A stretch of 64,000 nucleotides of DNA. Source: Candidatus Nanohalococcus occultus (GTDB lineage: Archaea; Nanohalarchaeota; Nanosalinia; Nanosalinales; Nanosalinaceae). The stretch lies in contig NZ_CP104395.1 in assembly GCF_029207735.1 (NCBI RefSeq), positions 350,692 to 414,691 of the forward strand. Direction: 5' to 3'. The notes beneath the pieces were generated by a model that saw only the letters and a program-made list of their open reading frames with translations, did not search any database and was not told where the DNA came from. The translations under genes were made by a program, and so were the position numbers. This document shows, in pieces, positions 58,665 to 64,000 of this stretch (within the stretch, counting starts at the first letter, position 1; every line of letters starts with the position of its first letter).

Positions 58665-60542
58665 ATGGGCGAACTAGAAGACGTAAAAGACCTGCTTCCG
58701 GCAAACGCTTCTATCTCGGATACGCGTTATGAAGCATCGGACATTGTAATCTATACTGACAGCAAGGAGTTTTTCCTGGATCACTCCGAGGCTGTCAGGA
58801 AGATTGTTTCAAACTTGAAAAAACGCGTCGAGGTTCGTCCATCCTCAAAACTCTTCAGCAAACCGGAAAACGCTGAAAAGAAGCTTAAAGATATTATTCC
58901 AAGCGAGGCGGGCTTCGATGAAGCCATTTTCCAGCCTTCACTTGGAAAAGTTATAATTAGAGCGGAAAAGCCTGGCCGTGTAATCGGAAACAACGGCAGG
59001 ACTTTAGACGAGATAAAGAAGAAAACTCTCTGGGCGCCACAGGTCGAGCGTGTCCCGGCGATCAAATCAAAGATCGTTGACCGCGCCCGTGAACTAACCG
59101 TAGAGGACCCTGAGTTCCGGAAGGACTTCCTTCACGATGTAGGGAAAAAGATCCGGAGAGGAGATCCTCCCGAAGACGAATGGGTTCGCGTAGGCGGACT
59201 TGGAGGCTTCCGTCAGGTCGGACGCTCTAGCGTCCTGCTTCAGACAGAACAGTCAACAGTTCTGATGGATGCGGGTATCAATCCGAGTGCCGAGCCAGGA
59301 ACCAAGGATAACTTCCCGATTCTGAACGCCCCAGAGCTTGACCTACAGGACTTGGATGCTGTGGTTTTGAGCCACGCACACATGGATCACTGCGGTATGA
59401 TTCCTTACCTGTACAAGATGGGGTATGATGGTCCTCTGTACTGTACGAAGCCAACCAGGGATCTGATGATCATGCTGGCTCTTGACTACATTGGTATCGC
59501 ACATCAGGAAAACCAGGATGCGCCATATGATTCGAGTGCTATCAAGAAAGCGATCAAACGCACAATCACGCCGGATTATGGAGAGGTAACTGATATCACC
59601 TCGGATATGAAACTTACCTTGCGCAACTCGGGTCACATCATCGGAAGCTCGTTGTGTCACGTCCACGTGGGTGAGGGAATCCACAACGTGCTTTACACAG
59701 GGGATTACAACTACGATAAATCCGAGATGCTTCGTCCGGCAGATACTAACTTCAAACGCGTTGAGACGATGATCACGGAATCGACCTACGGAGGTAAAGA
59801 CGACCGACAGCAGCCGAGAGAGGAGGCTCAGAAAAAGTTCCTCTCGAAGATGAAACAGACACTTTCCAAGGGCGGAAAGGTTATTGTGCCTGTTTTCGCT
59901 ATCGGGCGCTCACAGGAGATACTGGGTATGCTGGCCGATGAACTGGACAGAGACTACTTTGATTACCCGCTGTACATCGACGGTATGATCAAGGATGCGA
60001 ACGCTTTACACACAGCGTACCCCGAGTTCCTATCGAAGAAGGTTCAGAAAAAGATCTTCCAGGAGGAGAACAATCCGTTCACCAACGACCAGCTTCACTC
60101 AATTGGATCAAACTCGGAACGTGAGGACGTTATAGAGGGCGGTCCTTCAATCATCCTCGCAACCTCTGGTATGCTTACAGGAGGTCCGATCCTATCCTAC
60201 CTGGAGGCCCTTGCCGATGATCCGAAAAACACCATGATCTTTGTAGGGTATCAGGCATCTGGAACCCTTGGTAACAAGATCCAGCAGGGACGGTCAACGG
60301 TCAACATCAACGGAAAACGAGTGGATGTAAACCTGGATGTAAATACAGTATCAGGTTTCTCTGCACACAGCGACCGACAGCAGATCATCAACTTCTCTAA
60401 GAACCTTCGAAGCTCTCCGAACAGAGTTCTTACGAACCACGGGGAGGAATCAAAGTGTTTCTCCTTAGCTAGTACGCTTCACAAGGTTCTACACATCGAT
60501 ACTTCTGCTCCGCAGAACCTCGATGTCAACCGTCTGAACTAG
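58665..60542 (+). CDS. aCPSF1/FttA transcription termination ribonuclease
   Basis: A 625-residue archaeal CPSF1 (FttA) protein. N-terminal KH domains (KVIIRAEKPGRVIGNNGRTL about 96-115), a metallo-beta-lactamase core with SHAHMDHCG near 237-243, and the beta-CASP motifs (RAELETLD-like stretch STYGGKDDRQQP and SGFSAHSDRQQ). It cuts RNA at U-rich 3' ends to end transcription, matching the T-rich tracts in this window. I chose the ATG at 58665 over a TTG at 58662. Confidence 0.94.
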   Translation: MGELEDVKDLLPANASISDTRYEASDIVIYTDSKEFFLDHSEAVRKIVSNLKKRVEVRPSSKLFSKPENAEKKLKDIIPSEAGFDEAIFQPSLGKVIIRAEKPGRVIGNNGRTLDEIKKKTLWAPQVERVPAIKSKIVDRARELTVEDPEFRKDFLHDVGKKIRRGDPPEDEWVRVGGLGGFRQVGRSSVLLQTEQSTVLMDAGINPSAEPGTKDNFPILNAPELDLQDLDAVVLSHAHMDHCGMIPYLYKMGYDGPLYCTKPTRDLMIMLALDYIGIAHQENQDAPYDSSAIKKAIKRTITPDYGEVTDITSDMKLTLRNSGHIIGSSLCHVHVGEGIHNVLYTGDYNYDKSEMLRPADTNFKRVETMITESTYGGKDDRQQPREEAQKKFLSKMKQTLSKGGKVIVPVFAIGRSQEILGMLADELDRDYFDYPLYIDGMIKDANALHTAYPEFLSKKVQKKIFQEENNPFTNDQLHSIGSNSEREDVIEGGPSIILATSGMLTGGPILSYLEALADDPKNTMIFVGYQASGTLGNKIQQGRSTVNINGKRVDVNLDVNTVSGFSAHSDRQQIINFSKNLRSSPNRVLTNHGEESKCFSLASTLHKVLHIDTSAPQNLDVNRLN

Positions 60543-60550
60543 ATCGGGCA

Positions 60551-60590
60551 GGGAGCGGTTTTCTCCCGTCTTATTTTCTCTATATCTTTT
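60551..60590 (+). terminator. Hairpin and T-rich tract after aCPSF1
   Basis: GGGAG (60551-60555) pairs with CTCCC (60563-60567), followed by TTATTTTCTC and TATCTTTT. A good fit for factor-dependent termination. Confidence 0.55.
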
Positions 60591-60632
60591 ATTGAGGTAG
60601 TTTACATACTTGTTTTCGATCATATACTCTCG

Positions 60633-60640
60633 TTATATTC
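60633..60640 (+). promoter_or_regulatory. TATA box of the 63-aa gene
   Basis: TTATATTC is about 26 nt before the ATG at 60663; a leaderless start is expected. Confidence 0.55.
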
Positions 60641-60662
60641 TTCGATAGACTATGTTTCTGTT

Positions 60663-60854
60663 ATGTCAACTCTGGGTGGTTATGTCGGCATTGATTCAGA
60701 ACAGCTTGATCTTGAACAGGCTCACAGAGATCTAAGTTTTTCAGGTATAAAGAGCAAGCTGGATGGAGAGCTTCTAGTCCTCAAAGAACAGAAAAAGTCT
60801 GCGTTAAAGATACTGTACGAATCACAGGGGTATGGTCCGGGAAGGGATATCTAG
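60663..60854 (+). CDS. Hypothetical 63-residue protein
   Basis: A small helical protein, SEQLDLEQAHRDLSFSGIKS in the middle, no family known. Its stop shares CTAG with the convergent zinc-finger gene. A well-placed TATA box supports a real gene. Confidence 0.5.
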   Translation: MSTLGGYVGIDSEQLDLEQAHRDLSFSGIKSKLDGELLVLKEQKKSALKILYESQGYGPGRDI

Positions 60855-61051
60855 ACTTCTGTCTTGCTGTTTCCTCTAATATTTTCTCTAATTTTTTCCT
60901 CGTCGAACTCTATACCTGAAGGTTCTACGTCCGATCCGTGTTGGAGTCCGTGACCTGAGACGTAATGGTTCTGAACTGTCAAAACCAGTGACTTCTCAGT
61001 CCGGCCTGTAAGTACGGTACCACACATTTTACACGTGTACTTGTAACTCAT
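60851..61051 (-). CDS. Small C2-H2-type zinc-binding protein, copy 1
   Basis: A 66-residue protein: C7-x2-C10 and H29-x4-H34 (QNHYVSGHG) in a pattern like DUF1059-type or single-finger proteins. The first 34 residues match copy 2 at 61.1 kb at 18 positions. The C-terminal part differs and is acidic. It may bind RNA, DNA or a protein partner; unknown. Confidence 0.7.
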   Translation of the reverse strand: MSYKYTCKMCGTVLTGRTEKSLVLTVQNHYVSGHGLQHGSDVEPSGIEFDEEKIRENIRGNSKTEV

Positions 61052-61106
61052 TGTCTCTGCTCTCTGTAAAAATAAAAATCCTGGTTGGAAGTGGTTTTTT
61101 CCCGTT

Positions 61107-61289
61107 TCAGCCCTGGATTTGGTGGATCTCTCTTAGAATCCGGGTTTCGTCTCTGTCGGAGTGTGAGGAGGGCTTTCCGGTGTTTCGGTGTCCTTCGGCA
61201 TAGTGATTCTGCGCGGAGAGAACTAAAACTGCTTTCGAAACTCCTCTAAGCGATTCCCCACATCTTTTACAGATGTATTCGTATTTCAT
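61107..61289 (-). CDS. Small C2-H2-type zinc-binding protein, copy 2
   Basis: A 60-residue paralogue of copy 1 with the same C7-x2-C10-x18-H29-x4-H34 spacing (CKRCG and QNHYAEGH). The tail is different. The two genes run in the same direction 55 bp apart, each with space for its own promoter, so they look like an old tandem duplication. Confidence 0.7.
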   Translation of the reverse strand: MKYEYICKRCGESLRGVSKAVLVLSAQNHYAEGHRNTGKPSSHSDRDETRILREIHQIQG

Positions 61290-61415
61290 TGTCTTGAGCC
61301 TCAGGTAGAATATGTTATACAGTTTATAAGTCGATTATTCTGCGGTAATGTATCTTCATCGTCATAACGTTCGGATACCGTTATACTGATTAACCCGCAG
61401 TTAGACAGGTATTAC

Positions 61416-61652
61416 ATGGTATATGAGATCAAATGCGTTGAATGCGGAGAGATGCTAGACTTTGGTGGAGAACCTACTGATGAACTACCTGAAGAGGCTA
61501 TAGAGTTCAACGGAGATATCTACTGCCGTAACTGCGTCAGAAAGTTCGTTGAATTCGGTACCGGCAGCTTGGAGCAGAGATTCGAGGCTCTGGAAGAAGC
61601 TGTAGAAGATATAAGACAGCACCTGGGAATGGAGAAAGGACTGAATATTTAG
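61416..61652 (+). CDS. Small zinc-ribbon protein
   Basis: A 78-residue protein with two CxxC pairs (IKCVECG and IYCRNCVRKF), a zinc ribbon, and a C-terminal helix (EQRFEALEEAVEDIRQHLG) that could dimerise. The box GATTAACCC lies about 28 nt upstream. Its stop shares TTAG with sepF. Function unknown. Confidence 0.65.
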   Translation: MVYEIKCVECGEMLDFGGEPTDELPEEAIEFNGDIYCRNCVRKFVEFGTGSLEQRFEALEEAVEDIRQHLGMEKGLNI

Positions 61653-62020
61653 TCTTGTTTTTCTCCCATTTTCCCGCTTCTCTCGATTGAAGCGTAGTTA
61701 GGGCATACAACAATCCATTCTTCGTCAACTCCCGCCATATCTCCGTCAACGGCTTTAACTGTTTTCTTCAACCGGTTAACAGCTCTTTTAAGATCAGCCA
61801 TTTCCTTGTTTTTCAGCGGCCGGATGTTGACCCATACGATGCTTTCATTTCTGAGATGCTCCTGTACCTTATCTACATCCTCGTATTCTTTGAGAGTTTC
61901 TGCTCTAATCACCACGTCTTCGCTGCGTTCAACTGTCTTCGCATCTAGTTCAACGAAGTCATCGTCTACTACGTTTTCTTCATCTGTCGATTCTGATTTC
62001 TTTAGAAAGTCTAGCGGCAT
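61649..62020 (-). CDS. sepF: SepF cell-division protein
   Basis: A 123-residue archaeal SepF, the membrane anchor for FtsZ. MPLDFLKK at the start is the short amphipathic helix expected at the membrane, and the core reads VIRAETLKEYEDVDKVQEHL, VWVNIRPLKNKEMADLKRAV and the final WIVVCPNYASIERSG, all close to the family. FtsZ itself is not in this window. Confidence 0.85.
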   Translation of the reverse strand: MPLDFLKKSESTDEENVVDDDFVELDAKTVERSEDVVIRAETLKEYEDVDKVQEHLRNESIVWVNIRPLKNKEMADLKRAVNRLKKTVKAVDGDMAGVDEEWIVVCPNYASIERSGKMGEKQD

Positions 62021-62126
62021 CTTGTATCGGTCCTCTAACCAGTTATTACGGCTTGATTCTTTTATAATTCATCATCAACAGAGATCCACAGCATTTTAGA
62101 TTCTCTGAATTCAAACAATCAATGTC

Positions 62127-63059
62127 TTGAAATCAAAAGCCCGGAAAATACTTGACTCGGTTTACCCTGGCCAGTCATTCGAACTTGAGTACCTCGGAGA
62201 CCATCAGACACATGAAACATTTTCAGCTGTCTCGGAAACCCATAGCTTAGTACTCAAACTCTGTGATAACGACTGGTCAGCCATGCCTGACTTCGAGAAA
62301 GGATTCGCCGTGGAGCCGCTGATTTTAGAAGCACTTCAAGACAGCGAAGTCCCTGTACCAAAACTCGTAGAATACACTGAAGATTACATATTGATGGAGA
62401 AAATACCTGGAGGCTCTCATGGGAACATCTCGTTCTCTGAAAACCGGGATGCTGTAAAACAGGCAGGCAAGATCCTCGGAAATTTACACAACCGGTTCAG
62501 CTTCGATTCAGCCGGTGGCTTCAAAACCTCAAGTCCGTTAACTGTCGAGCCAATGGAATGGCCGGAGATGTACCGTGAAATTATCTGGCAGCTTTCCTCT
62601 ATGCTGGAAAAGATAGATGCCTACGGTACACGGGATAGGATACGTAAGATGGCTGAAGATAATCTAGGGCTTATTGAGGATCGAGACGAGTTCGTGCTGG
62701 TTCACCAGGAGTTTTCCCCGCGAAACCTGGTAGGCGATGAAAAGGGAATTAACGCGGTAGTTGACTGGGAGCGAGCGATTTCCGGCGATCCTGAGTACGA
62801 TCTTTTCACGGCTGAAAAACATCTTTTACAGGCCGAACCTGACAAACCCGAAGTATCTGATAAAGCAGATGAAATAAGAAAGACTCTTATCCAGTCTTAC
62901 CGAGAGGAAAGAGAGCTAGCCGACGGCTGGCGTAAAAGACGGCGCCTCTACCAGCTTCCGTACATAACTATAATGATGTATGTAATGAAAGATGAAAACG
63001 ATGAGATAAGACCGGAGCTGTACGAGCAGCTTGCTGTTATAGAAAGTAAACTGAAGTGA
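62127..63059 (+). CDS. APH-like phosphotransferase with variant HxE motif
   Basis: A 310-residue protein-kinase-like fold. The catalytic loop reads HQEFSPRN (193-200), where the usual HxD has Glu195 in place of Asp; N200 and D213 (AVVDWERAI) are retained. Family members phosphorylate small molecules such as sugars, choline or aminoglycosides; here the substrate is unknown. The start is TTG 62127, as ATG 62122 is stopped at once. Confidence 0.8.
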   Translation: MKSKARKILDSVYPGQSFELEYLGDHQTHETFSAVSETHSLVLKLCDNDWSAMPDFEKGFAVEPLILEALQDSEVPVPKLVEYTEDYILMEKIPGGSHGNISFSENRDAVKQAGKILGNLHNRFSFDSAGGFKTSSPLTVEPMEWPEMYREIIWQLSSMLEKIDAYGTRDRIRKMAEDNLGLIEDRDEFVLVHQEFSPRNLVGDEKGINAVVDWERAISGDPEYDLFTAEKHLLQAEPDKPEVSDKADEIRKTLIQSYREERELADGWRKRRRLYQLPYITIMMYVMKDENDEIRPELYEQLAVIESKLK

Positions 63060-63069
63060 AATGTGGTTT

Positions 63070-63318
63070 CTAGTCTTCCAGGCTTTCTACTTTGGAAGCT
63101 AGGTTCCAGATCTCGGTTCTGGTATGTTGTTTGATGTTCGGATCGTTACTTACCTGATCAAGTATCGATCCTGCGGTATTCACACGGACTGAAAGCTCTT
63201 CTTCCCCGTCTTCTAGTTTCTCAGCTGCTTCTGTCAGCATATCCGTTACGTTGGAAGGGATCGTGTTTTTCTCCGCTATATCTCTCATACGAGAGGTCAA
63301 GGAGTTTATGGAGGGCAT
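63070..63318 (-). CDS. UPF0147 family protein
   Basis: An 82-residue archaeal protein with the conserved stretch VRVNTAGSILDQVSNDPNIK and QHTRTEIWNLASKVESL. The role is unknown. It follows prefoldin beta in the same operon, an order seen in many archaea. Confidence 0.9.
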   Translation of the reverse strand: MPSINSLTSRMRDIAEKNTIPSNVTDMLTEAAEKLEDGEEELSVRVNTAGSILDQVSNDPNIKQHTRTEIWNLASKVESLED

Positions 63319-63323
63319 CTCCG

Positions 63324-63662
63324 TTACCCCATGTTCATGTTTCCTTGAAGGCTTTCCCGGCTCTCGTTCATCTGATCCTGAAGCTTCTTTTCCTTCTTGG
63401 CCAGGCTCTTTTTCCTGACTTCGAGATCCTCAACTTTGTCTTCTAGCTCTTCTTCTAGCTGGTCTGCGTCTTTCTCGACCATGATGGATCCTACTGCTGA
63501 GTAGACTTTGCCGTCTTCGTTGTCCTCTAGCTGGTTGAGAGCTTTTCTGGCTTCGTTGATCTCGGATTCTGTTTCCTCTTTCTGCATGGAGATTTGCTGT
63601 AGCTGCTGTTGTGTCTGCTGAAGCTGCATCAGCATCTGTTGTGGGTCTTGTTCTTCTGACAT
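63324..63662 (-). CDS. pfdB: Prefoldin beta subunit
   Basis: A 112-residue chaperone subunit with two coiled coils and a central hairpin (GKVYSAVGSIMVEKDADQLE). I chose the ATG at 63662 because AGGTGA is a good Shine-Dalgarno site before it; an in-frame GTG at 63674 is the alternative. It works with the alpha subunit encoded at 24.2 kb. Confidence 0.93.
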   Translation of the reverse strand: MSEEQDPQQMLMQLQQTQQQLQQISMQKEETESEINEARKALNQLEDNEDGKVYSAVGSIMVEKDADQLEEELEDKVEDLEVRKKSLAKKEKKLQDQMNESRESLQGNMNMG

Positions 63663-63670
63663 AGTATGGT

Positions 63671-63886
63671 TCACCTTTGTAGTATCTTGTTGGCGAGCAG
63701 GCTCATCCTTAATGCGTTATCCGTTACTCCACGAAGCCTGCCCAGTGTATCCGTACGTGAAGTAATTTCCAGTCCGTTTTCCGTCTTAACTGTGTACTCT
63801 ACGTTGTCATCTGTCTCGAGACTTGGCTTCAAAGCCTTTGCTATCTGCTCGGCGTTTGAGCTGTCTATCTCGAGACTTGATTTCAT
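63671..63886 (-). CDS. pcc1: KEOPS subunit Pcc1
   Basis: A 71-residue small subunit of KEOPS, the complex that makes t6A37 in tRNA. The pattern SLEIDSSNAEQIAKALKPSL and the end RLRGVTDNALRMSLLANKIL fit Pcc1. Its ATG overlaps the stop of rpoP (TAATG). It is in the operon rpoP-pcc1-pfdB-UPF0147. Confidence 0.9.
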   Translation of the reverse strand: MKSSLEIDSSNAEQIAKALKPSLETDDNVEYTVKTENGLEITSRTDTLGRLRGVTDNALRMSLLANKILQR

Positions 63887-64000
63887 TACAGTGCCTTTAC
63901 GCGCTGAGTGTCACGTGATCGTAGCTTGAACAGTACTCTGTGGGAACACTTCGGGCAGATGATCTTTTCCTCTACAGGATTGATCGTTACTTCCTGCTCG
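63886..64000 (-). CDS. rpoP: RNA polymerase subunit P (Rpb12), C-terminal part
   Basis: The 3' part of a zinc-ribbon RNA polymerase subunit, cut by the right window edge. The visible residues include IICPKCSHRVLFKLRSRDTQ, the second CxxC of RpoP. The stop shares one base with the pcc1 start (TAATG). Archaea typically encode L37Ae before it (outside the window). Confidence 0.85.
   Translation of the reverse strand, partial: EQEVTINPVEEKIICPKCSHRVLFKLRSRDTQRVKAL

Noticed and set aside
1..64000. CRISPR array, integrase, intact insertion sequence, rRNA, 7S RNA or RNase P RNA
   Set aside because: Looked for regular spaced repeats, transposase motifs and conserved RNA cores; none seen.

Overview
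This window looks like chromosome from a small-genome, salt-adapted archaeon. Seen directly: archaeal information-processing genes (S19e, L39e, L31e, L21e, L18Ae, aIF6, RpoF/Rpb4, a piece of RpoP, prefoldin alpha and beta, SRP54, FtsY, Pus10, fibrillarin/Nop5, Trm56, KEOPS Pcc1, proteasome beta, aCPSF1), very acidic proteins, haloarchaeal-style Tat lipoprotein signals, short intergenic gaps and mostly leaderless promoters (TATA box about 25-28 nt before the start codon). My best inference is a DPANN archaeon close to the Nanohaloarchaeota; I cannot prove the lineage without a tree.

Layout. 0-6 kb: a sufD-like end, a DUF2178 membrane-protein/XRE-repressor operon with a palindromic operator, a MATE exporter, then sufS-sufU-sufC. 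6-9 kb (minus strand): a C/D-box RNP operon (SANT-like protein, N-terminally short Nop5, Nudix, fibrillarin). 8.9-10.2 kb: a candidate H/ACA guide RNA, tRNA-Gly(GCC) and a HARP-type protein-only RNase P. 10-19 kb: an ABC-2 exporter with a secreted partner, a flippase-like protein, and tRNA-processing enzymes (Trm-G10 methylase, RNase Z, Trm56). 19-29 kb: thrS, then the classic archaeal S19e-PDCD5-L39e-L31e-aIF6-L18Ae-PfdA-FtsY cluster, followed by SRP54. 30-36 kb: pus10 and the L21e-rpoF-DUF655-ksgA-pyrG-hemK cluster.

36-52 kb is an accessory, cell-surface region: three very large secreted or anchored proteins (846, 817 and 1504 aa, two with DNDGDG calcium-type loops), two Tat lipoproteins that share a perfectly repeated 57-bp promoter block and a 43-bp linker block although their bodies have diverged, a gene remnant, and a membrane protein joining a C2H2 finger to a thioredoxin-like domain. 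52-64 kb returns to housekeeping: proS, a PIN-like protein, a DEAD-box helicase, an adenosine-type deaminase, proteasome beta, the aCPSF1 termination nuclease, tiny zinc-finger proteins, SepF, an APH-like kinase, and UPF0147-PfdB-Pcc1-RpoP.

No CRISPR array, intact insertion sequence, rRNA or integrase was seen. The points most worth following up are the repeated promoter/linker modules of the Tat lipoproteins, Nop5 without its fibrillarin-binding domain, the HARP RNase P beside a tRNA with a possible guide RNA directly upstream of it, and the C2H2-membrane-thioredoxin fusion.
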